Both the position numbers and the translations under genes were made by a program. From Desulfobacterales bacterium (lineage in GTDB: Bacteria; Desulfobacterota; Desulfobacteria; Desulfobacterales; Desulfosalsimonadaceae): DNA of 5,349 nt. The notes beneath the pieces were generated by a model. It did not search any database and was not told the origin of the DNA. It was given only the letters and a program-made list of their open reading frames with translations. Below are positions 1-5,349 of this stretch, piece by piece. The number at the start of each line of letters is the position of its first letter. Position 1 is the stretch's first letter. The stretch is from contig JAGTVF010000040.1 of the NCBI GenBank assembly GCA_018224315.1, forward strand, positions 1 to 5,349, given 5' to 3'.

Positions 1-2304
1 AAAAACAGCGCCTGCGACATTGAATACATTCGTCATGTGCTGGGTCTTCTGGATTATGAGATCCAGACCCTGATCGAGGCGCTTGTGCGCTTCAATCCGG
101 TCAAATATGCACTTTTGCGCAATTATCACCGCAAATACGCATTTTATGCGCACATGGCGCTGGCCGAAGATGATCCAAAAACCGAACCGCCTTACGTGCT
201 GGGGCTGGACCAGGAATTGTCCGAATCCCTGGCCGGCGGAAAGGCGGCTCCGCTTTCCCGGCTGATCCGGGATTTTGCCATTCCTGTTCCTGCCGGGATG
301 GTGATGACCACAAGGGCATTTTACCGCCTGCTGGAAACCAATGATCTTACCGCCTTGATTCAGAGACAGCTGGCCCGCATCGGGCCAAACAATCATTCGG
401 AAATAAACGAAATCAGCCAGTCCCTCCAGTTTGCCGTCACCGAAGCCCAAATGCCGCCTGAGCTGGAAAGCGAATTTTTAAGGGGCATAGGGCGCCTGGG
501 CATTGAGAACGCGCCCCTGGCCCTGCGCAGCAGTGCCGTTGGAGAGGATCTGCAGGCTTCTTTTGCCGGACAGTTTAAAACCTGCCTGAATGTGGCGCCG
601 GAAAACTGGTTTGACGCTTATAAACAGGTGGCAGCCAGCAAATACAGCCCGCATGCCATCCATTACCGGATGCGCCGGGGCTTTACCGATCAAATGACAC
701 CCATGGCCGTGCTGGTCATGCCCACCATTGCAGCAAAAATCAGCGGGATCCTTTATACCCGCGACCCCCACCGGCCGGAAACGGCCGTATCCTACATGGT
801 CTTGGGCAGCGGGGAGAAACTGGCGGATGGCGGGCAGTACCAGGGCCGGGCCGATTTTGACCGTCAAAGCAGCCGGGTGCGCAAAGTCGCGCCCCGGGAC
901 TTTCTGGGCCCGGATATCCTGGAACACCTGTTTGGGCTGGGCATGAAGCTCGAACATGCCGCAGGCCGGGTGCCCCAGGATGTGGAATGGCTTTTGGACG
1001 CCTCGGACAAGCTTCACATTCTCCAGTCCAGGCCCCTGGGAATGCCGGTTGCAGATGAACCCGACAGCGATGCGGACTATCCGGAAAACGCAGTTCTGAT
1101 CACAGGGCAATGGGTCAGTTCCGGACAGACCGCCGGGCGGGTATATAAGCTAAATGATCTGAAATTCTTATCCGACATACCCGACCAGGCTGTTTTGGTG
1201 ACCGATGAACTGCCGCCGGAACTCACCCTGGTATTAAACCGGGTCCGGGCGGTGGTGGCCCAAAAGGGAAGCCCGGCCTGCCATTTTGCTTCCGTGGCCC
1301 GGGAAGCTGGCATTCCGGTGATCTGCAACGCCCGCGGGGCGGCAGAAATCCTGGAAAACCATCAGGATGTGAGCATTGACGGCAACTCGGGAAAAATTCT
1401 GGCCGGCACCTTTTTCCGGGCAAAACCCGGCAAAACAGCATCCGGCGAACCGGAAACCCCGGTGATGCAAAAACTGGCTGACGCACTGAAATATGTCTCC
1501 CCCCTCACCCTTCCGGATTCTGAAAGTCCGGATTTTTCCATTGGATCCTGCCGGAGTCTTCATGATATTGTCCGGTATGTGCATGAAGCCGGGGTCCGGG
1601 AGATGTTTTCCCTGGTCGGCAGACGGGGGCTGGACCGCTACGGTGCCAAGCGCCTGGACTCCGGGCTGCCCCTGGTGATGCATGTGCTCGACGTGCACAA
1701 GGGGCTTTCCCCGGAAGCGGCCGGCCAAAAATCCGTTGCGCTCAAAGACATTGAAAGCCGGCCCATGCAGCAGCTCTTTGCCGGTCTGGGATCGCCGGCA
1801 GTACAATGGAACAGCGGCATCCTGCACTATGACTGGGATGCTTATTACAAAAGCTCAGCGGATTTCGTGGATGTGGAAAAATCCACCCTTTTCAGCAGTT
1901 ATGCCATTGTCGACAGGGAATATCTGCATGGCCTGCTTCGGTTCGGGTATCATTTTGCCGTCCTGGATTCGGTTCAGGGAACGGTCACGGAACAAAACTA
2001 CATTCATTTCAGTTTCAAAGGCGGGGGCGGCAGCCCGGACCAGCGGGATATGCGCATTTATCTGATCCAAACCATTCTTGAGCATTTCGGATTTGCGGTC
2101 CATACCACCTCAGATCTGCTGGAAGCCGAACTTGACCGCAAATCAATGGATGATACCGGAACCGGACTGGTGGTGCTCGGCATTGTGCTGGGCAAAACCG
2201 TCATGCTCGACATGCGCCTGGAAGACCAACAACAGATTCAAACCCTTGCCCGACAAATCATACAGGAAACCCATGATATTTTTCCCGTCCAAGAAAAAAG
2301 GTGA
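1..2304 (+). CDS. PEP synthase/PPDK-like phosphotransferase lacking a recognisable TIM barrel, 5' partial
   Basis: The frame is open to the left edge, so the gene is partial. A GTG at 37 is the first start-like codon, but the 12 upstream codons read as protein and no Shine-Dalgarno precedes it. Numbering from the first window codon (767 visible residues): about 1-60 is helical and unrecognised. About 66-346 is a PPDK_N/PEP-synthase ATP-grasp domain, with the Lys motif GGKAAPLSRL (79-88), LRSSAVGEDLQASFAG (175-190), QDVEWLLD (326-333) and LQSRPL (341-346). About 395-470 is the swivelling phospho-His domain, PACHFASVAREAGIPV, with the acceptor His at 428. In the family, ATP phosphorylates this His, which then passes phosphate to a substrate held by a third domain. 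In PEP synthase and PPDK that is a PEP/pyruvate TIM barrel. I cannot recognise one here; residues about 497-767 are a different, unrecognised region with a Gly-rich FKGGGGS stretch. The acceptor is therefore unknown, and rifampin phosphotransferase and phenylphosphate synthase are family precedents for other acceptors. The stop overlaps the phosphatase start by 32 bases. Domain identity is firm; substrate is not. Confidence 0.88.
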   Translation, partial: KNSACDIEYIRHVLGLLDYEIQTLIEALVRFNPVKYALLRNYHRKYAFYAHMALAEDDPKTEPPYVLGLDQELSESLAGGKAAPLSRLIRDFAIPVPAGMVMTTRAFYRLLETNDLTALIQRQLARIGPNNHSEINEISQSLQFAVTEAQMPPELESEFLRGIGRLGIENAPLALRSSAVGEDLQASFAGQFKTCLNVAPENWFDAYKQVAASKYSPHAIHYRMRRGFTDQMTPMAVLVMPTIAAKISGILYTRDPHRPETAVSYMVLGSGEKLADGGQYQGRADFDRQSSRVRKVAPRDFLGPDILEHLFGLGMKLEHAAGRVPQDVEWLLDASDKLHILQSRPLGMPVADEPDSDADYPENAVLITGQWVSSGQTAGRVYKLNDLKFLSDIPDQAVLVTDELPPELTLVLNRVRAVVAQKGSPACHFASVAREAGIPVICNARGAAEILENHQDVSIDGNSGKILAGTFFRAKPGKTASGEPETPVMQKLADALKYVSPLTLPDSESPDFSIGSCRSLHDIVRYVHEAGVREMFSLVGRRGLDRYGAKRLDSGLPLVMHVLDVHKGLSPEAAGQKSVALKDIESRPMQQLFAGLGSPAVQWNSGILHYDWDAYYKSSADFVDVEKSTLFSSYAIVDREYLHGLLRFGYHFAVLDSVQGTVTEQNYIHFSFKGGGGSPDQRDMRIYLIQTILEHFGFAVHTTSDLLEAELDRKSMDDTGTGLVVLGIVLGKTVMLDMRLEDQQQIQTLARQIIQETHDIFPVQEKR
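2264..2268 (+). promoter_or_regulatory. Ribosome binding site of the phosphatase gene
   Basis: AGGAA lies 4 bases before the ATG at 2273, inside the 3' end of the upstream coding region. The spacing is on the short side, but it is the only Shine-Dalgarno-like stretch near a start that preserves the phosphatase domain, so it decides the start. Its place inside the upstream gene fits translational coupling. Confidence 0.55.
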
Positions 2305-3328
2305 TTTCATTTATTCCCTGACCTGGGTGACGCCGCAGCTGGCAGTGGGGCATGCTCCCATGTCCATTGCAGAGCTCGACAGCATCAAACACCAGGGTAT
2401 CCGGGGCATTATGAACCTGTGCATGGAAATCAGGGAACTGGTTGCATTAGAAGAACAGCAGGGATTTGAAGTGTATTATCTGCCTGTGCGGGATGAGGGG
2501 TTTCCGGAACTCAATGAACTGGAAAAGGCCCTGGACTGGCTTGATGAATGCATTTACCTGGGCAAAAAAGTGCTGGTTCATTGCCGTTTCGGCATCGGCC
2601 GAACCGGTACGATCGTGTATGCCTATCTGCTGCGCAAGGGATATGATACCAAAAGTGCGGCCCGAAAAATGCGCGGCATCCGCTCCCAGCCCACGGAACA
2701 GCCCCAGAAACGGTTTCTGCATCAGTACTGGAAAAAGGAAAAGCCTTATAAAATATCTTTGGAACCGTCTTTGGCCCCGGATTACAAAGTGGATCTCCAG
2801 CCTTATTATGACCAGACAAAAGCCGCCCTGTCCGGGGCCGAGGCCGATATCCCGGAAAATGCCCCCCGCTGCGGAAAAGACCATTGCCAATGCTGTTTTG
2901 CCCCGGTTACCATGTCCCTTGCAGAGGCTGTCTACCTCCAATTCGGGATCAACACCCAGCTCAGCCGCGCCCTTCGCCAGCAGGCCATTGACCGGGCAAT
3001 GGCCGCAAACACGCCTGCAAAAACCCGGACTCCGGAAGAACAACCGCCCTGCCCGCTTCTTGACAACGAGATCTGCCTGCTTTACGCGTTCAGGCCGGCC
3101 CAGTGCCGGGTATTTGACCGCACACCCCGGGAAATTACCAAAAACTCCGCATGGCAGCTCATGGTTCTCTCCCATGAACTGCTGGAAGTCTTTCTTGAAG
3201 ACACCACGCCCTACACTCCGCCGGAAATCAATTTGCCGGACGTGGTGTCCGGCAAATTTGTTCAGCAATTGTTTCACCTGATGGTCGGAAGCAGCGATCC
3301 TGTCATCCCGCCGGAATCAGGGCAATGA
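2273..3328 (+). CDS. Dual-specificity/tyrosine phosphatase fused to a YkgJ-like cysteine cluster domain
   Basis: A 351-residue cytoplasmic protein with no signal peptide or membrane segment. Residues about 13-155 are a dual-specificity phosphatase domain: LTWVTPQLAVGHAP near the start, candidate general acid D74 in PVRDEGFP, and the P-loop HCRFGIGRTG with nucleophile C104 and phosphate-binding R110. Members hydrolyse phospho-Tyr/Ser/Thr or small phosphorylated molecules through a phospho-cysteine intermediate. After a linker, residues about 198-285 carry a YkgJ-type (CxxCxxCC family) pattern: C200, C205, C207, C208, then C260, C268 and C278, ending in RPAQCRVFD. That family is thought to chelate zinc or iron, but its role is poorly known. 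The ATG at 2273 is chosen because it has AGGAA at 2264-2268 and leaves the conserved phosphatase N-terminus whole. The frame stays open upstream to 2078, but that part is an out-of-frame reading of the preceding gene. The 32-base overlap with that gene suggests translational coupling and a shared job. All catalytic residues look intact; the substrate is unknown. Confidence 0.9.
   Translation: MIFFPSKKKGDFIYSLTWVTPQLAVGHAPMSIAELDSIKHQGIRGIMNLCMEIRELVALEEQQGFEVYYLPVRDEGFPELNELEKALDWLDECIYLGKKVLVHCRFGIGRTGTIVYAYLLRKGYDTKSAARKMRGIRSQPTEQPQKRFLHQYWKKEKPYKISLEPSLAPDYKVDLQPYYDQTKAALSGAEADIPENAPRCGKDHCQCCFAPVTMSLAEAVYLQFGINTQLSRALRQQAIDRAMAANTPAKTRTPEEQPPCPLLDNEICLLYAFRPAQCRVFDRTPREITKNSAWQLMVLSHELLEVFLEDTTPYTPPEINLPDVVSGKFVQQLFHLMVGSSDPVIPPESGQ
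3230..3258. repeat. 12-bp perfect inverted repeat with 5-base loop inside the 3' end of the phosphatase gene
   Basis: The arm AATTTGCCGGAC (3230-3241) is the exact reverse complement of GTCCGGCAAATT (3247-3258), with loop GTGGT (3242-3246). A perfect 12-bp stem is far stronger than expected by chance in coding sequence. It encodes part of the phosphatase C-terminal tail (near NLPDVVSGKF), outside the recognised domains. On the plus strand it is followed by a mildly T-rich stretch (TTTGTT, 3257-3262). On the minus strand it is about 90 bases beyond the dodecin stop and followed by GATTTCC. It could be a terminator or 3'-end stabiliser for the dodecin transcript, an RNA stability element for the plus-strand pair, or a protein-binding palindrome. 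The repeat is certain; its function is inferred. Confidence 0.8.
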
Positions 3329-3346
3329 CCATGATCAGCATCATGG
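3329..3346. terminator. Short hairpin between convergent genes, possible shared 3'-end element
   Basis: CCATGAT (3329-3335) and ATCATGG (3340-3346) form a perfect 7-bp stem with loop CAGC. It fills almost the whole 19-base gap between the phosphatase stop (3326-3328) and the dodecin stop (3348-3350). The position suits a bidirectional terminator, but neither side has a T-tract and the stem is AT-balanced, so intrinsic termination here would be weak. Confidence 0.35.
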
Positions 3347-3347
3347 C

Positions 3348-3566
3348 TTAGGCGTCACCTGTCTGGTATTTAAAGGATAGTTTCACCACTGCACGAAAAA
3401 ATGCCACCTTTCCGCCCTCGATTTTGACATCCAGGTCCTTGACCTCGGCCACACGGGTATCCCGCAGGGATTTGGAAGCGGTTTCAACTGCGTTTTTCAC
3501 TGCCTCCTCCCAGGACGTGGGGCTGGTGCCGACCAATTCGATAAATTTGTACACGCTCTCACCCAT
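3348..3566 (-). CDS. Dodecin family protein, SecE2/calcium-dodecin-like subgroup
   Basis: A complete 72-residue protein, the usual dodecin length. The N-terminus SVYKFIELVGTSPTSWEEAV and the later IEGGKVAFFRAVVKLSFKY are characteristic of the family, whose beta-alpha-beta-beta subunits assemble into hollow dodecamers in the cytoplasm. Flavin-binding dodecins sequester riboflavin/FMN between Trp residues in an LDWFEV-like motif. Here the aligned segment is TRVAEV, with V39 in the Trp position, and the flavin-contacting Gln aligns with R58. This matches the Trp-less subgroup that includes mycobacterial SecE2, described as a calcium-binding dodecin, so flavin storage is doubtful. The ATG (3564-3566) is preceded by a strong AAGGAGG, which fixes the start. 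The gene is transcribed alone, convergent with the phosphatase gene and divergent from the AAA+ gene. Family membership is firm; the ligand is inferred. Confidence 0.95.
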   Translation of the reverse strand: MGESVYKFIELVGTSPTSWEEAVKNAVETASKSLRDTRVAEVKDLDVKIEGGKVAFFRAVVKLSFKYQTGDA

Positions 3567-3570
3567 GATC

Positions 3571-3577
3571 CCTCCTT
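3571..3577 (-). promoter_or_regulatory. Strong Shine-Dalgarno of the dodecin gene
   Basis: On the minus strand AAGGAGG (plus-strand CCTCCTT) lies 4 bases before the ATG at 3566. This is a near-full match to the anti-Shine-Dalgarno and predicts efficient translation. It is the best ribosome binding site in the window. Confidence 0.85.
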
Positions 3578-3612
3578 GTCATCAGTTGATTTTTGAAAAG
3601 AAACCTGTGTTT

Positions 3613-3641
3613 AATATAAGAAACTGTGTTTGCTTTGTCCA
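3613..3641 (-). promoter_or_regulatory. Candidate sigma70-type promoter of the dodecin gene
   Basis: Read on the minus strand: -35 TGGACA (3641-3636), a 17-base spacer, and -10 TATATT (3618-3613). Each hexamer matches consensus at five of six positions with ideal spacing. Transcription would begin near 3606, giving a leader of about 40 bases before the ATG. This supports autonomous expression of the dodecin gene. It is a prediction from hexamers only. Confidence 0.5.
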
Positions 3642-3696
3642 ACGATAATTTGTCTGCATGGTGACAATTCTTCGCGAATCCGTGAATACCGAGCCA

Positions 3697-3726
3697 TGCC
3701 CGGTCAAGCCTTGCATTTGCCGGGCA
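3697..3726. repeat. 7-bp inverted repeat upstream of the AAA+ gene, possible operator or leader structure
   Basis: TGCCCGG (3697-3703) and CCGGGCA (3720-3726) are perfect inverted arms around a 16-base loop. An alternative pairing also exists: CTTGC (3710-3714) with GCAAG (3724-3728). The arms straddle the candidate -35 element of the AAA+ gene, so a bound regulator would interfere with it. Function is inferred; arm length is modest. Confidence 0.4.
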
Positions 3727-3738
3727 AGTGATTATAGT
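3711..3738 (+). promoter_or_regulatory. Weak candidate promoter of the ClpX-like gene
   Basis: A -10 TATAGT (3733-3738, five of six matches) lies 16 bases after TTGCAT (3711-3716, only the TTG matches). Transcription would start near 3745 and give a leader of about 50 bases. The poor -35 suggests either a weak promoter or one needing an activator. I see no heat-shock (sigma32-type) consensus in the divergent region. Confidence 0.35.
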
Positions 3739-3797
3739 GTAACCATCGAAAATAACCAGTGAATATAAATAGTTTCAACAAGCGGGACAAAATAAAA

Positions 3798-5349
3798 ATG
3801 AAAGATGCAAGCATTCCGGATCCAAGGGAAATTGAAAAAGAAATATCGGATTTTCTTACAAAAAAATATGGAAACCAGGTCAAGATCGTCTCACCGGTGG
3901 TGGTTCCTGATAAACAATCCCCTGAAGACGACGGAGGTAAGGGAGAAAATAAAGGTGGCACCCGTTTTGACCTAAAGCCCGAAGAACTCATCGGGTATCT
4001 GGATCAGTACATTATCAAGCAGGACAGCGCCAAGCAGACCCTTGCCACCAAAATCTGCACGCATTTCAACCGCATCGAGCATCAGCGCCAAACCGGCACC
4101 CAGGACGAATTTGAAGGACGGATCAAAAACAACATCGTCATGATCGGTCCCACCGGCGTGGGCAAAACCTACATGATCAAGCTGATCGCCAAAAAAATCG
4201 GCGTGCCCTTTGTCAAGGCAGATGCCACCAAATTCAGTGAAACCGGATACGTGGGCGGTGATGTGGAAGACATGGTGCGCGACCTGGTCCGCGAAAGCGA
4301 CAATGACATTGAGCGGGCCCAGTACGGCATCGTCTACATTGACGAAATCGACAAAATCGCCGGAAGCCGGCAGCATTTTGGCACGGATGTGTCGCGAAGC
4401 GGTGTGCAGCGGGCCCTTTTAAAGCCCATGGAGGAAACCGAAGTGGAGATGAAAGTTCCCCATGATCCCATCTCCATGATCCAGGAAGTCGAACAGTTCC
4501 GCAAAACCGGAAAAAGGGAAAAACGATCCGTTAACACCAAAAACATCCTCTTTATTGTCAGCGGGGCGTTTTCCGATCTGCCGGAAATTATTAAAAACCG
4601 CACCACACAGCAGTCCATCGGGTTTGGTGCAAAAATCGACAGCTCCCGGGAACCCACATCCCTTCTTTCCTTTGTGAAGTCCGAGGACTTGGTGGAATAC
4701 GGATTTGAATCCGAATTTATCGGCCGGCTTCCGGTTCGCTCGGTATTTGAACGCCTGACCCGGCAGGATCTGCTCGATATCCTCCAAAACCCCAATAACC
4801 CGGTTATCTTGAGCAAGCGGCTTGATTTTGCCACCTACGGCATTGACGTACGCTTTTCAGACGAAGCCCTGGCGCTGTTGTCCGGGCGGGCTTATGATGA
4901 AAACACCGGCGCCCGGGGACTGGTCAGCGTTATTGAGCAGGCTTTGATTCCGTTTGAAACCCGCCTGCCGTCCATGAACGTCAGGTGCTTTCCGGTGACC
5001 CCGGAAGCCATCCAAAACCCGGAAAAGACACTTAAAACCATGGGCCCGGGTGGCGACAGCGCCAAACAAGAAGCCGAGTTTGCCCGCATTGCCGAACAAA
5101 ACCGAAGCCAGATCATTGCGTATATCCGCAAAAACCGCAAAAAACTGGCTGAACAATACGGCCTTCCGCTATCCGAACTCAGAATCGCGGCCATTGCCGA
5201 TTATTACTGGAACTATGTGGTCGAAATCGGCACAGCCATGCGCCGGATCAAGCATTTCTACGACCGGATCAAAAAAATCGAAATTGACTTTTATAATCGC
5301 CACGATGTCAATATCGTATTTGAAGAAGATGCCATTGACTTCATTTCCG
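3798..5349 (+). CDS. ClpX-like AAA+ ATPase without zinc-binding domain, with C-terminal extension, 3' partial
   Basis: The frame runs open to the right edge; 517 residues are visible. Residues 1-35 are a short helical segment (DPREIEKEISDFL), and 36-54 an acidic, Gly-rich linker. There is no Cys4 zinc finger as in ClpX. Residues about 58-400 align well with the ClpX ATPase: Walker A GPTGVGKT (117-124), pore-1 loop GYVG (150-153), Walker B IVYIDEID with D182/E183, IGF (274-276), FIGR arginine finger R310, and sensor 2 GAR with R373. In ClpX, IGF docks onto ClpP, so partnership with a peptidase is possible. The segment 214-245 is about 11 residues longer than in E. coli ClpX and holds RKTGKREKR where ClpX has the RKH substrate loop. 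After about residue 400 come over 100 extra residues, helical and charged. The role is probably protein unfolding or remodelling of a specialised set of substrates. The ATG at 3798 has only a poor GGGA (3784-3787) upstream; GTG at 3759 is a less likely alternative. The main housekeeping clpX is presumably elsewhere. Confidence 0.9.
   Translation, partial: MKDASIPDPREIEKEISDFLTKKYGNQVKIVSPVVVPDKQSPEDDGGKGENKGGTRFDLKPEELIGYLDQYIIKQDSAKQTLATKICTHFNRIEHQRQTGTQDEFEGRIKNNIVMIGPTGVGKTYMIKLIAKKIGVPFVKADATKFSETGYVGGDVEDMVRDLVRESDNDIERAQYGIVYIDEIDKIAGSRQHFGTDVSRSGVQRALLKPMEETEVEMKVPHDPISMIQEVEQFRKTGKREKRSVNTKNILFIVSGAFSDLPEIIKNRTTQQSIGFGAKIDSSREPTSLLSFVKSEDLVEYGFESEFIGRLPVRSVFERLTRQDLLDILQNPNNPVILSKRLDFATYGIDVRFSDEALALLSGRAYDENTGARGLVSVIEQALIPFETRLPSMNVRCFPVTPEAIQNPEKTLKTMGPGGDSAKQEAEFARIAEQNRSQIIAYIRKNRKKLAEQYGLPLSELRIAAIADYYWNYVVEIGTAMRRIKHFYDRIKKIEIDFYNRHDVNIVFEEDAIDFIS

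Noticed and set aside
478..1110. A 210-codon minus-strand open frame opposite the phosphotransferase gene
   Set aside because: The plus strand here encodes clear ATP-grasp motifs; the minus reading is compositionally odd and motif-free.
1512..1536. Two close copies of TCCGGATT in the phosphotransferase gene
   Set aside because: Short, within coding sequence, and built on the common palindrome TCCGGA; likely chance and codon use.
2078..2272. Extension of the phosphatase start back to the ATG at 2078
   Set aside because: The added 65 residues are an out-of-frame reading of the upstream gene, rich in Trp, Cys and Pro, and not phosphatase-like. The ATG at 2273 has an RBS and keeps the domain whole.
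1..2304. Calling this gene ppsA or ppdK
   Set aside because: Only the ATP-grasp and phospho-His domains match. No PEP/pyruvate TIM barrel is recognised, so the PEP-forming reaction is unsupported.
2447..3277. A 276-codon open frame on the minus strand opposite the phosphatase gene
   Set aside because: Its product shows no recognisable motif, whereas the plus strand has the Cys-x5-Arg loop and cysteine clusters. It is a GC-driven shadow.
3593..3620. Plus-strand hexamers TTGAAA and TATAAG with 16-base spacing
   Set aside because: Hexamers are good, but they lie in AT-rich DNA over the dodecin promoter and leader and would give a leader of about 170 bases to the AAA+ gene. Kept only as a possibility.
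3424..3648. A 74-codon plus-strand open frame covering the dodecin gene and part of the divergent region
   Set aside because: It is antisense to a well-recognised dodecin and its product resembles nothing; no ribosome binding site was seen.
3798..5349. Calling this gene clpX
   Set aside because: No zinc-binding domain, an altered substrate loop and a long C-terminal extension; no clpP, tig or lon neighbour is visible.

Overview
The window looks like ordinary bacterial chromosome from a moderately GC-rich, Gram-negative anaerobe-type lineage. The protein styles (a PEP-synthase-like protein with an unusual C-terminal half, a YkgJ-type cysteine cluster, a Trp-less dodecin, a ClpX-like ATPase with extensions) remind me most of Desulfobacterota (Desulfobacterales). 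That placement is inference from memory of such proteins, not from a marker gene. There are no RNA genes, insertion sequences, CRISPR arrays or phage genes. All four genes look intact where visible; the first and last are cut by the window edges.

Left part (1-3328, + strand): two overlapping genes form a translationally coupled pair. The first, open at the left edge, has a PEP-synthase/PPDK-type ATP-grasp domain and a swivelling phospho-histidine domain. It lacks a recognisable PEP/pyruvate TIM barrel and carries about 270 residues of unrecognised sequence instead. The second begins inside its last 32 bases. It is a dual-specificity (Cys-x5-Arg) phosphatase fused to a YkgJ-like cysteine-rich, probably metal-binding domain. 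A phosphoryl-transfer enzyme coupled to a phosphatase suggests opposing or consecutive steps on a shared but unknown substrate.

Middle (3230-3797): the phosphatase gene converges on a small minus-strand dodecin gene, with only 19 bases between the stop codons. A 7-bp perfect hairpin lies in that gap, and a stronger 12-bp perfect inverted repeat lies inside the 3' end of the phosphatase gene. The dodecin lacks the flavin-stacking Trp and resembles the SecE2 'calcium dodecin' subgroup. It has a strong ribosome binding site and a good sigma70-like promoter. The 231-base divergent region between dodecin and the last gene also holds a weaker plus-strand promoter candidate overlapping an inverted repeat.

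Right part (3798-5349, + strand, cut at the right edge): a ClpX-related AAA+ unfoldase. It has complete Walker A/B, pore loop, arginine finger, sensor 2 and the IGF loop used for ClpP docking. It lacks the N-terminal zinc-binding domain, has an enlarged charged segment where ClpX carries the RKH loop, and extends more than 100 residues beyond the normal ClpX end. This protein and the phosphotransferase/phosphatase pair are the two most unusual things in the window.
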